Source of the DNA: Schaalia canis
GTDB lineage: Bacteria > Actinomycetota > Actinomycetes > Actinomycetales > Actinomycetaceae
Direction of reading: 5' to 3'
NCBI RefSeq assembly: GCF_003858455.1
Contig: NZ_RQZF01000001.1
Location: forward strand, 310,001 to 374,000
Length of the DNA stretch: 64,000 bases
Shown here: one piece after another, positions 35,182 to 44,655 of the stretch
Position numbering within the stretch: the stretch's first letter is position 1
How the letters are laid out: every line of letters begins with the position of its first letter
Notes under the pieces: generated by a model
What the model was told of the DNA's origin: nothing
Database searches by the model: none
Seen by the model: only the letters and a program-made list of their open reading frames with translations
Program-made: the position numbers and the translations under genes

Positions 35182-37548
35182 ATGACCCACGACCTGACTG
35201 AAACCTTTTCATCGCAGGTGCGCGCCGGCTCTGGCCGCCCTGTCGCCGATTCCACCCCTATGGAGATTTGGCAGGGCCTGTCCGCAGCCGTCGTTGACCA
35301 GCTCGCCGATGCCTGGAGCGAAACCGATCGCACCTACAAAGCTGGCCGCATGGAACATTACTTCTCCGCCGAGTTCCTCATGGGCCGCGCCCTCCTGAAC
35401 AACCTCTCGAACCTCGGTCTGGTTGAGGAAGCCCGCAAGGCCCTCGCCGCTCACGGCCAAGACCTGTCCGTCATCCTCGAAGAAGAACCGGACGCCGCCC
35501 TCGGCAATGGTGGCCTGGGCCGCCTGGCAGCCTGCTTCCTTGACTCCTGCGCCACCATGGACCTGCCCGTCACCGGCTACGGCATCCTCTACCGCTACGG
35601 CCTGTTCAAGCAGCTCTTCTCCAACGGCTTCCAGACCGAGCACCCTGATCCCTGGATGGAAGAGGGCTACCCCTTCGTCATCCGCCGCGAAGAACAGCAG
35701 CGCATCGTTTCCTACGCCGACCTGAAGGTACGCGCCATTCCCTACGACATGGCCATCACCGGCTACGGAACAAAGAACGTCAACACGCTGCGCCTGTGGA
35801 AGGCCGAACCCATCGAAGAGTTCGACTACGACGCCTTCAATTCCCAGCGTTTCACTGACGCCATCATTGACCGTGAACGCACCATGGACATCTCCCGCGT
35901 TCTCTACCCCAATGACACCACCTTCGAAGGTAAGGTTCTGCGCGTCCGCCAGCAGTACTTCTTCTGCTCGGCCTCGCTTCAGGACATCGTGGAGAACTAC
36001 GTCGCTCACCACGGCACCGACATGTCCAAGTTTGCGACCTACAACTCGGTCCAGCTCAACGACACCCACCCTGTTCTGGCCATCCCCGAACTCATGCGTA
36101 TTTTCCTAGATGAGTTCGAGATGGGTTGGGAAGAATCGTGGGAGATCATCACCACAACCTTCGCCTACACCAACCACACGGTGCTTGCTGAAGCCCTTGA
36201 AACCTGGGATATGACGATCTTTGATCGCCTCTTCCCCCGCATTGCTGAGATCGTGCGCGAAATCGACCGTCGTTTCCGCATGGACATGAACGAGCGCGGG
36301 CTTGACCAGGGCACCATCGACTACATGGCGCCCCTGTGCGGCAACACCGTGCGTATGGCATGGATTGCCTGCTACGCCTCCTACTCCATCAACGGCGTTG
36401 CAGCCCTGCACACCGAGATCATTAAGCGCGAAACCCTTAAGGAATGGCACGCGCTGTGGCCCGAGCGCTTCAACAACAAGACCAATGGTGTGACCCCCCG
36501 CCGTTGGCTCAAGCAGTGCAACCCCCGCTTGGCCGAGCTTCTTGACGAAGTCACCGGCTCTGACGCCTGGGTGCGCGATCTATCCGTCCTGGCAGACTTC
36601 ACCGATTCCGTAGACGAATCCGTCTACGAGCGCCTCGCAGCCATCAAGCATGCCAACAAGGTTGACTTCGCAGCATGGATCCTGGAACGCGAAGGCATTG
36701 AGATCAACCCCGACGCTATCTTCGACGTTCAGATCAAGCGCCTCCACGAATACAAGCGCCAGCTCCTCAACGCTTTCTACGTCCTTGACCTCTACTTCCG
36801 CATCAAGGACAACCCCACCCTAGATGTTGCCCCTCGCGTCTTCATCTTCGGCGCCAAGGCAGCCCCTGGCTACATCCGCGCCAAGGCAATCATCAAGCTC
36901 ATCAACGCAATTGCGGAGCTTGTGAACAACGATGAAGAGGTTAATGACCGCATCAAGGTGGTCTTCGTTCACAACTACAACGTCTCCCCCGCCGAGCACA
37001 TCATTCCTGCAGCCGACGTTTCTGAGCAGATCTCGACTGCCGGTAAGGAAGCATCGGGCACCTCGAATATGAAGTTCATGATGAACGGCGCCCTTACCCT
37101 GGGCACCCTCGATGGTGCGAACGTGGAAATCCTGGACGCTGTGGGTGATGAGAACGCCTACATCTTCGGCGCGAAGGAAGAAGAACTGCCCGAATTGCGC
37201 CGCACCTACGACCCCCGCTGGCACTACGAGAACGTGCCCGGCCTCAAGCGTGTTCTGGATGCCCTGGTTGACGGGACGCTCTCGGACAACGGTTCAGGCT
37301 GGTTCCACGACCTGCGTTGGAGCCTGCTGGAGGCGGGCTACGACCCTGCCGACGTGTACTACGTCCTGGGTGATTTCGCCGCCTACCGCGAGACCAAGGA
37401 TGCGATGGCAGCCGATCACGCTGATACTCGCGCGTGGGCTCGTAAGGCGTGGGTGAATATCACCCGCTCGGGTCGTTTCTCCTCCGACCGCACCATTGGC
37501 GACTACGCCCGTGAGGTCTGGAAGATTGAGGCCACCCCGATCGCCTGA
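35182..37548 (+). CDS. glgP: Glycogen/alpha-glucan phosphorylase
   Basis: A 788-residue PLP enzyme that releases glucose-1-phosphate from glycogen or maltodextrin. Conserved blocks are DAALGNGGLGRLAACFLDS, VQLNDTHPVLAIPELMRIF, KTNGVTPRRW, FDVQIKRLHEYKRQLLN and KEASGTSNMKFMMNGALTLG, with the PLP lysine in the last of these. The length is typical of bacterial GlgP. Codons end in C or G almost throughout, more strictly than in neighbouring genes, which suggests high expression. AAGGAAAGA precedes the ATG. It stands alone with its own terminators. Confidence 0.95.
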   Translation: MTHDLTETFSSQVRAGSGRPVADSTPMEIWQGLSAAVVDQLADAWSETDRTYKAGRMEHYFSAEFLMGRALLNNLSNLGLVEEARKALAAHGQDLSVILEEEPDAALGNGGLGRLAACFLDSCATMDLPVTGYGILYRYGLFKQLFSNGFQTEHPDPWMEEGYPFVIRREEQQRIVSYADLKVRAIPYDMAITGYGTKNVNTLRLWKAEPIEEFDYDAFNSQRFTDAIIDRERTMDISRVLYPNDTTFEGKVLRVRQQYFFCSASLQDIVENYVAHHGTDMSKFATYNSVQLNDTHPVLAIPELMRIFLDEFEMGWEESWEIITTTFAYTNHTVLAEALETWDMTIFDRLFPRIAEIVREIDRRFRMDMNERGLDQGTIDYMAPLCGNTVRMAWIACYASYSINGVAALHTEIIKRETLKEWHALWPERFNNKTNGVTPRRWLKQCNPRLAELLDEVTGSDAWVRDLSVLADFTDSVDESVYERLAAIKHANKVDFAAWILEREGIEINPDAIFDVQIKRLHEYKRQLLNAFYVLDLYFRIKDNPTLDVAPRVFIFGAKAAPGYIRAKAIIKLINAIAELVNNDEEVNDRIKVVFVHNYNVSPAEHIIPAADVSEQISTAGKEASGTSNMKFMMNGALTLGTLDGANVEILDAVGDENAYIFGAKEEELPELRRTYDPRWHYENVPGLKRVLDALVDGTLSDNGSGWFHDLRWSLLEAGYDPADVYYVLGDFAAYRETKDAMAADHADTRAWARKAWVNITRSGRFSSDRTIGDYAREVWKIEATPIA

Positions 37549-37556
37549 GTACTGTC

Positions 37557-37600
37557 GCAGCCGCGGCGCTGGCCTTCATTAAGGGGACGTTCGCGGCTGC
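37557..37600 (+). terminator. First hairpin after glgP
   Basis: GCAGCCGCG pairs with CGCGGCTGC (9 bases) around a 26-base loop, 8 bases after the glgP stop codon. There is no U-run, so it may be an mRNA 3'-end stabiliser ahead of the true terminator at 37642. Confidence 0.4.
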
Positions 37601-37641
37601 GTCCACGCCAGCTCACCTTCCGTGTGAGTCCTGACCGATAG

Positions 37642-37681
37642 CTGTGGGGATGACGTTTGAGACGTCATCCCCACAGTTTTT
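37642..37681 (+). terminator. Rho-independent terminator of glgP
   Basis: A 15-base perfect stem (CTGTGGGGATGACGT and its complement) with a 5-base loop is followed directly by TTTTTGTT. Confidence 0.9.
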
Positions 37682-37804
37682 GTTATTCGCTTATCGATTG
37701 GCGAGGGCGACGGCGCTCCCTACTCGCGTTCAGAGCTGGCATTACGGTGATAGTACGGTCACGCGCAATGTCGGCCGCTCAGCGTGTAGGGTTGGCGCCC
37801 GCTA

Positions 37805-40800
37805 TTAGTTTTCCCGTCGACGCCCCCGCAGAGCAGCGAGGCCGGCAATACCTCCAAGCGCCGCCAAAACACCAGCGCCTGCCAGGTCTGAACCTGTTTG
37901 GGCAAGCTTGACGCTCTGCTGTGCGCTTGCGGAGGTCTTAGCTGTCTGTGTCCTGTCGTCGTTGTCACTGGTAGTGCCGGGTGACTCCGCATGCGCATCG
38001 GATGTATCCGCTTGTTGCGCGCCAGCCGTGTCCGGGCGTTCTTGCGGCTTTTCCTGAGTTCCTGGAGGAAGCGTACCTTCAGGCAGGGGCTCAAGAGTAG
38101 GTGCTACCTTCGGGACCTCCCATCGAAGGTCAAAGGTGGGCAACTCCTCAACCGTTGGAGCCGTCCGGGGAACCTCCCAGCGAAGTTCAAAAGTGGGCAA
38201 GGGTTCAACGGTGGGAGCTGTCCGGGGAACCTCGTGGCGACGGGGTGACACTTCCTGCTTGAGCTTCTCCAGCAGAGCACGCGCTTCAATCACTGTGTCG
38301 GTTGCCTGGCGGTGGCGGGCCTGTGCCTGTGCCACGCGTTCTTCTTGCACCCGAAGGGCAGCCTGTGCGGTAGCGAGGGCATCCAAAGCGCTGCGCGTCA
38401 ACGCGGCTTTCTCTTTCAGGCGAGTCAGGGCGGCAAGAAGCTCAGTCCGGCCGCGAGCCGCAGTGTCGTCAGCACGCAGGGATTCGACGGTAGCAGCGCG
38501 CAGGGTGGCTTCGTCGTTCTGCAGAGCCTCCAGTTCCGCGGTCATGGTTTCGAGTCGCTTCATTGCCGCAAGGCGGCTGTGCGTGGCTCGCTCAAGACGT
38601 TCCTGGGCACTCTGGTGGCCCGTTGAGGCTGCCCGCTCGGCTTCTTGGGCTGTTTCATAGGCGCGAGCCAAGGAACGCAGGGCAAGGAGGCGTGCAAGCT
38701 CCACGCCCTGTGCACGGCGCAGTCCGGTGTATCCGGCCAAAGTGCTGTCAGCGGTGCTGAGCGCTTGCGTCGCACCTTCCAGGAGATTCTGAGCCGAGCG
38801 GACGAGGGCGTTCGCCTCGTCATAGGATGCTTGAGCATTGTCGAGGGACTGGCGGGCATCCTGGGCTGCATGCTCCTGAGCCTGCCGCTGGTTCTGCGCG
38901 TCGTGAACGGCCTGGCGGGCGCGGTTGACGGTTGCGTCCATCGCGCGCAGTGCCTCCTGAGCAGAGGTGATCTCAGTGGCAACACTCGCTTGGCGCTGCT
39001 GCTTGGCTTCGCGCTGCGCTGGCAGATCTGCCAAGCGTTGACGTTGGACTGCAAGGCTCTGCTGGGCGGTGTCGCGTGCGCTTCTGGCCTGGGCAACGAC
39101 CTGCGTTTGGGTGTTGTGTCGCTCAGTTGCGCCTGCATGCTGGGCCTGAAGGTTTTGCACTTGTTCGTCGGTAGAACGCAGCTCCCCTGCCTTTTGCGCA
39201 ATACCGGACTGAACATCGCGAATCTGTGAACGCAAAGAGTCAATGAGCTGTTCATCACGGTGTTGAGGAAGTTCCACCCGAGCAAAGCGCTGTGAGGAGC
39301 GGTCCGCAGCAGGGGCGTCCAACATCTGTGTCTCAGCAACAACCGGCGCCGCAGGCTTTGGAAGCTCCACCCACGGTACGAGTTGATCGGCGTCGTCGGT
39401 GAAGATCGACTGCTTGAACTCGTCACTTTGACGCATGAGGGCACTAAAAACCTCACCCTTAAAGGCGTAGGCCTGAGAGCGCGTACTACCGTGGATACCC
39501 GTACGGATATCTTCGGCAAGCAGAGCGGAGAAACGATCAACAATCTCTTGGAAGGAGCGCAGGGTGATTGTCTCGCCCTTAAAGGTCAGCGTAATGGGCT
39601 GCAGGTGAGTGCTGGCACGCTGACGAGCACGCGCATAGGCGTGCTTACGGTAGTCAGCCAGGGTCTTGTAGGGGTCATTGGCAAAGATCCGCGGCATGAG
39701 GAAGGTATCGGGCAGGTTCGGCTTGCCTGCAGCGTCGGCCTCGGGGGCGAGCTTATTCGAGGTGTAGGGAACAAAACCCTCATCGAAACCCTTCGCTCCA
39801 AGGAGTTCCAAGGCGTTGCGGCGGAATACTGCCTCGCCTGTTAAACCGACGGGAGATTCTCCTGTGCCGTAGTAGGGATCCAGGATGGGCACATCGGGAT
39901 ACCCATTGCGTTCCATGACACCGGTGGGACCAAGCCTGCGGCGCATCATAAGCGACTGATCGATGAGATCATCGATGGAACGCAGGCCCATCGCCTCAAT
40001 CTGCTCGGCCGAGAGAGCCTCGTAATAGTTGGCGCTGAGGACCCCACCGTGGACGCTTCCCAAACGCATGAGCATGCCGGACAGCTCCTGAGGGGAGCGC
40101 GCGAGCATAGCCTCTGCCTCAGCATGATCGAGAACGTAAAGGGCTTGGAAATATCCCTTGAAGTACTGGTGGAGATCAGTCTTGGTCTGGAAGCGATCCG
40201 GGCTGAAATTGTGGAGGTAGCGTCCCGATTGGGTGCTGAAATCCTCTGCCTGGTTAAAGCCAAGCTGATCGGAGTTACGTGAGTATGGATTTTGGAGGAA
40301 GGATGTCGGGTACATCTCTGCCTGCGCGTGACGGCGAGTTTCTTCACCGCCCAGGAACACGTCATTATCGAGGTTGTGCACCATTTCATGGGTGTACGTG
40401 TTCACGCCTGAGGGAGTGAGCATACTTGCGACCACCATGTAGGTGGCCCTCGTATCCGAGTAGGCACTAGCGCCCGTTGCCGGGTACCACTTACCGATCG
40501 GACCAAAGAACTCCTCAACAGAGCGGAAGGTATCTGGCCCATACTCAGGGGTCCATCGCCCGTTATAGGAGAATCCATCCCATACGGGAACAGCGTTTAT
40601 GAGTGCGGGCCTGACCTTATCAGAGGAAATCCTGTACCACATGTCAAAGTAGTCGCGGTACTTTTTCGCGTAGTTACGTAGCTTGTCTTTGGTGGCATTG
40701 ACGCTATTGACGCGCTGGCTTTCCGTCGCGTTCTTCACGTCGTAGTAACGCTCGAAAGTCCCCATCGCAACGCTGGTCATATCCACAGTCACGAAGACTT

Positions 40801-43800
40801 TATCCTCGCTGACGGTGAGCAGTGGAAGCAGGTAGGACTGGAATTTCTTGCCGCGGAAACGCTCCGAGGCTTGAACATTCACCGTGGGCACTTCACGGGA
40901 AGGGGTCTCCACGATGAAGGCCTTGGTGGTCTGGCGGAACCATTGGTCAAAATCAGCGGTGGTGGTGAATTGCTGGCGGACGTCCTCAAGGGCATCGGCC
41001 AGATTCACTTGCTTGGTGTAGGGCGAAACGAATTTGATGTAGGTGGAGAGGTTATTACGGGGATCAAGGGAGAAATGATCCTTCCCCAGGGCGATGAGCC
41101 AGTCCAGCGGGCTTTGCGTGGAGCCGTAGAAGTCTTGGCGGAACACGAAAAGATCACGGAGGTTCATGTCCCCCAGTGGAACGTTGTACCACTTGTTGAC
41201 GTAAGCCAGGCCAAGAAGCAAAGCTTCCTTATTGGCCAGGACTTTTTCTTTCAGCAGCTCGTGGCTTGCGCCTGCACCGGCAATGACACGATCACGCAGA
41301 AGGAGCTTTTCCAGGGTTGCTTCCAGGGCTGGTCGTTGCGCATTGAAGGTATCGCGTAGATAGAGCACGCCGCGGTAGCGGTCAGCGACTTGCTGTTGGA
41401 TCTCCTCTGGCGTCAGGTTCGGGGATGCCTTCATTCGCTCAACTATTTCTTGCTGGAGCTGTGTTTTGTTGAGCGTGGCAAAGATGTCGATGGCGTCAAA
41501 TTGGACACCGGCAAGCTCTTGCGCAATGGCGGAGATAACATGACGCGGTAGAGCGGTGACGGTTTGGGGAGCGTAGGGCAGGCCGCCTGTCATCAGGTAG
41601 GAGATGAAGGTCTGCGCTGCCGGTGTGTGCTGCTGTGCCTGAACAGCGCGGCGTTCCACCGTGTTGTCGGCGTAGTGGAGGGAGATGCCTTCAATCGCCT
41701 CTCCCCCGGTGAGGGTATCGACACTGATTGTGCCGCCGATGATCGGCAGTGCAGCTCTGAGGACCTTTGTCACCAGTGGATCGGCGTCATCGAGCATATT
41801 GGCTGCGCGCACAATGGCCTCACGCGATGCCATGGGCAAGAGCAGCGCGTAATTGTGGTAGGCCTGCATGCGTTCGCTTCGCACGCCCTCAACACCATCG
41901 AAGATGCGTCCCTTTGGCTTGTTTGCCCCTGCGCTGTCACGGAAATTGTGAGCGAGGTTGAGGGAGGTGTAGGTGTGTGCAGCGTCAGCGGCGTTGACGG
42001 TGGTGCCAAAGGGGTGTGCGCTCTCACTCCCCGCAGCTTCACCCTCAAGGTAGAAAATCTCGGAGAAGCCTGCGGCGTAGGCGTCGTCCCCCAGGCCGAT
42101 ACGACCGCCGTTGACGTTCATTGCTGACACTACGCGGTGGACACTTCCATTGGCTCCGCCTGCCGACTGAATGGAGCCGACAATACCGCCCACCAGACCA
42201 CGGCCTCGACCATTAATGAGCCGCCCACCGACGTAAGATCCCTCAATTCGGGCATTCCTGCCGAGGTGCCCAACAAGGCCACCCACGCGATTGTTCGGTT
42301 CTCGGTGTTGGACGTCGATAATGACGGACACGCCAGAAGAAGAAAGCGTACCGCCCGACATTGCACCGATCATGCCTCCGATGGTGGAGTCATTCCGACG
42401 CCAGTTGGAGATGACGCGCCCCTCGAAGAAGGAGGATTCAATCGTCGTGTTCTGAGCTTGAGCGATGAGGCCGCCAACGTGTTGCATGCCTTCAATACGG
42501 CCCTTTACGTGGACGTTGGTCACGCGGCTGTTGTCACCGGTAGTTCGCTGAGCGAGGGCTGCGGTATTGGCTTCCTGGGAGGAGATATTTGCAGCGTCTA
42601 GGGTAAGGTCACGAACCTGTGCTCCGGTTGTCATCTCGCTAAAGAGCGGCTTGCTCAGACCGTTAATGCTGAATCCATTACCGTTGAGAACCCCGGAGAA
42701 GGGAGTAGTGACGTAGCTTGTTGCTCCGCCTGCCACGTTATCGACATAGAGGTCCGCGCCAAGAGTGTGGGTGCCACCGGGGTTTTGCTCAAGAGCATTC
42801 AGCAATGCAGAAAAGGACATGTGGGTCCCTTCGGGTACTGCATTGCTGTTGAGGATTTCAAGGCTGATCTGTACGACGTGGCCCGCATTGCCAGGAACCC
42901 GGGCGTGGGCAATGAAGGGAGCGCCCGGTGTGGATGCGTCGTGGTCGATGGAGGTCACATCCATTGAGAGTTCACGACCGTCCGGCAGGATAGAGCGCAG
43001 GAAGTATCCGCTGAGGTCATCGGGGCGCGCGCTCAGTCCGGTCACGCGTTCAGTTCGGCCGTTGTGGTGGCGGAAAAGAGCGAGATCTTTGGACAGGGTG
43101 GCGGTGTCGACCAGCTCCTCTGCGCTGAAACCTGGGCCATCATCTTTTGATTCTTCGGTGGCGAGGCGTTCTTCAAGTGCTCGTTTGTTGCTTTCAAGAC
43201 TGCCGAGTTCGTTCTCAAGGCTTTGGCGTTTGGTGGTGGCCGTCTGGATCTGCTCGTCAAGGGTGCTTAACTCTGCAGTGATGCCGTTGAGAGACTGCTG
43301 AGCCTGGGTGAGTGTGTCCTCTTTGAGTGCGAGGTCGCCTTCGAGGGTGGTGATGTTCTCTTCGAGTTGGGCAATACTCGCACTCAGAGCCGTGATTTCT
43401 TCCCCGAGTCGCGCGTGTTCAGCCTGTGCGTTTGCCAGCTCGTGCGTTTTTTCGCCGTGTGCAGCGGAGTCCGGGCCTGCTGTGTTCTCCGCTTCTTCCT
43501 GTTCACTCTGGCGTGCACGGAGGTTTTCTTCGGCGCTCTGCAGGGCCTGGGTAGCCTCGTGATGGCGAGTGGTTGCGTCGTTCAACGCACTTTGAGTGGT
43601 ATTGAGCGAGCGTGTGGCGTTGTCGACCTCAGTTTGGGCGCGTTCTTTGCGTGTCTGCGCTTCGTCTCGCGAGGCCGTTGCGCGTTGGATTGTTTCGTCG
43701 AGTGTCGCGATGTCTGCACTCAGGACAGTCGCACGAGTGTCGATCTCCTGAGCGCTGGGACGTGCAGGAGCGTTCTGGGTGTCCCCTCCTAAGGCTGGCT

Positions 43801-44383
43801 TGTCTGCGGGGGTGATAGCAGCGTCGAATGCTGCCTGGACTTTTTCAACCTCGGCCTGTGTGCGGCTCAGTTCTGCCTGAGTCTGCTGCGCTGCTTGCTT
43901 AGTTTGCTCTTCTTCTGCGAGGGCTTCTTGCGAAAGTGCCTGAGCCTGAGTGAGTTCGACAGTGTGAGCCTGCACGACATTGCGTGCATCTTCTTGCGCG
44001 GTACGCAGCTCTGTCTCAGCCTCGTTCAGGGCCTCCTGTTCAACGCCCTGAGCGTTGGTGGCGAGCTCTTGGGCGTTGTTGACCTCGCTGGTGCGCGAAG
44101 TGAGTTCTTCTTGGGCAGATGCGTATTCCTGCTGGGTGGCGCGGGCTGCCTCTTCTGCGTTTGCGAGGGCACGCTCTGCTTCCTCGGTGGATTGGGCAGG
44201 CGTGTCATCGTGCCGGGTGCTCTCAGCACGCTCATTAGCAGGATTGGCTGATGGATCCTGCGCGGTGTTGGTGTCAATGTCATCGGCAAGGGCTGGTGCG
44301 ACAACTGACGTAGAAATTACTGAACTGGCAAGGCCAATGCGCGCAATTTTGGCCATGGTAGACGGAGTACGCCCGGTAGACAT
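37805..44383 (-). CDS. Giant surface zinc metalloprotease, M26 (ZmpB/IgA1-protease-like), LAxTG-anchored
   Basis: A 2192-residue surface protein. The signal peptide ends near PALA-DD (about 34). A long Gln/Ala/Glu/Thr-rich coiled coil follows (about 55-415), then a GLUG-type beta region (about 560-785: GGLIAQAQNT, GGMIGAMSGG, GGLVGHLG) that characterises M26 proteases. The catalytic domain carries YTHEMVHNLDND with HEMVH at 1332-1336 (zinc ligands and Glu); a downstream GGEE probably supplies the third ligand. A second coiled coil (about 1710-2045), three tandem proline-rich repeats (VPRTAPTVEPLPTF type, about 2048-2104), LAQTG (about 2160) and an anchor complete it. Streptococcal relatives cleave IgA1 and other host glycoproteins. 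The true substrate here is unknown. AAGGA lies 10 bases before the ATG. Confidence 0.87.
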   Translation of the reverse strand: MSTGRTPSTMAKIARIGLASSVISTSVVAPALADDIDTNTAQDPSANPANERAESTRHDDTPAQSTEEAERALANAEEAARATQQEYASAQEELTSRTSEVNNAQELATNAQGVEQEALNEAETELRTAQEDARNVVQAHTVELTQAQALSQEALAEEEQTKQAAQQTQAELSRTQAEVEKVQAAFDAAITPADKPALGGDTQNAPARPSAQEIDTRATVLSADIATLDETIQRATASRDEAQTRKERAQTEVDNATRSLNTTQSALNDATTRHHEATQALQSAEENLRARQSEQEEAENTAGPDSAAHGEKTHELANAQAEHARLGEEITALSASIAQLEENITTLEGDLALKEDTLTQAQQSLNGITAELSTLDEQIQTATTKRQSLENELGSLESNKRALEERLATEESKDDGPGFSAEELVDTATLSKDLALFRHHNGRTERVTGLSARPDDLSGYFLRSILPDGRELSMDVTSIDHDASTPGAPFIAHARVPGNAGHVVQISLEILNSNAVPEGTHMSFSALLNALEQNPGGTHTLGADLYVDNVAGGATSYVTTPFSGVLNGNGFSINGLSKPLFSEMTTGAQVRDLTLDAANISSQEANTAALAQRTTGDNSRVTNVHVKGRIEGMQHVGGLIAQAQNTTIESSFFEGRVISNWRRNDSTIGGMIGAMSGGTLSSSGVSVIIDVQHREPNNRVGGLVGHLGRNARIEGSYVGGRLINGRGRGLVGGIVGSIQSAGGANGSVHRVVSAMNVNGGRIGLGDDAYAAGFSEIFYLEGEAAGSESAHPFGTTVNAADAAHTYTSLNLAHNFRDSAGANKPKGRIFDGVEGVRSERMQAYHNYALLLPMASREAIVRAANMLDDADPLVTKVLRAALPIIGGTISVDTLTGGEAIEGISLHYADNTVERRAVQAQQHTPAAQTFISYLMTGGLPYAPQTVTALPRHVISAIAQELAGVQFDAIDIFATLNKTQLQQEIVERMKASPNLTPEEIQQQVADRYRGVLYLRDTFNAQRPALEATLEKLLLRDRVIAGAGASHELLKEKVLANKEALLLGLAYVNKWYNVPLGDMNLRDLFVFRQDFYGSTQSPLDWLIALGKDHFSLDPRNNLSTYIKFVSPYTKQVNLADALEDVRQQFTTTADFDQWFRQTTKAFIVETPSREVPTVNVQASERFRGKKFQSYLLPLLTVSEDKVFVTVDMTSVAMGTFERYYDVKNATESQRVNSVNATKDKLRNYAKKYRDYFDMWYRISSDKVRPALINAVPVWDGFSYNGRWTPEYGPDTFRSVEEFFGPIGKWYPATGASAYSDTRATYMVVASMLTPSGVNTYTHEMVHNLDNDVFLGGEETRRHAQAEMYPTSFLQNPYSRNSDQLGFNQAEDFSTQSGRYLHNFSPDRFQTKTDLHQYFKGYFQALYVLDHAEAEAMLARSPQELSGMLMRLGSVHGGVLSANYYEALSAEQIEAMGLRSIDDLIDQSLMMRRRLGPTGVMERNGYPDVPILDPYYGTGESPVGLTGEAVFRRNALELLGAKGFDEGFVPYTSNKLAPEADAAGKPNLPDTFLMPRIFANDPYKTLADYRKHAYARARQRASTHLQPITLTFKGETITLRSFQEIVDRFSALLAEDIRTGIHGSTRSQAYAFKGEVFSALMRQSDEFKQSIFTDDADQLVPWVELPKPAAPVVAETQMLDAPAADRSSQRFARVELPQHRDEQLIDSLRSQIRDVQSGIAQKAGELRSTDEQVQNLQAQHAGATERHNTQTQVVAQARSARDTAQQSLAVQRQRLADLPAQREAKQQRQASVATEITSAQEALRAMDATVNRARQAVHDAQNQRQAQEHAAQDARQSLDNAQASYDEANALVRSAQNLLEGATQALSTADSTLAGYTGLRRAQGVELARLLALRSLARAYETAQEAERAASTGHQSAQERLERATHSRLAAMKRLETMTAELEALQNDEATLRAATVESLRADDTAARGRTELLAALTRLKEKAALTRSALDALATAQAALRVQEERVAQAQARHRQATDTVIEARALLEKLKQEVSPRRHEVPRTAPTVEPLPTFELRWEVPRTAPTVEELPTFDLRWEVPKVAPTLEPLPEGTLPPGTQEKPQERPDTAGAQQADTSDAHAESPGTTSDNDDRTQTAKTSASAQQSVKLAQTGSDLAGAGVLAALGGIAGLAALRGRRREN

Positions 44384-44655
44384 AGCTTCGCTATTCCTTA
44401 AAAATTACTGTGAGATGGGAAGTCGTTGCGACTTTTCGACCATAGTGTAGTAAGTTTGCGCGCCAGAAATCGAGTAAAAATCGCGCTCACCAGCCAACTG
44501 TGACAGATCCCCTTAGCAGGGCTTACACACGCGGAGCACCCGGAAACATCTCACATATCAGTGTGGGGAGCAGGCGATCACACACCTACTCCCCAACACG
44601 CTCTGTCGCTCACACGCGCACACGCCCATGAGCGACAGTCCGATCTGCGACAACG

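Noticed and set aside
35209-36069. A 286-codon open frame on the minus strand
   Set aside because: Antisense to the strongly conserved glgP gene; the frame is open only because of extreme third-position C/G use there.
38070-38240. Tandem repeats that could be read as a CRISPR-like array
   Set aside because: They are three in-frame copies of a proline-rich protein repeat (APTVExLPTF) in the M26 protease tail, without spacers.
38560-39543. A 327-codon minus-strand frame within the M26 protease gene
   Set aside because: It is an alternative frame of the second coiled-coil region; its Ser/Arg/Pro-rich translation has no domain features.
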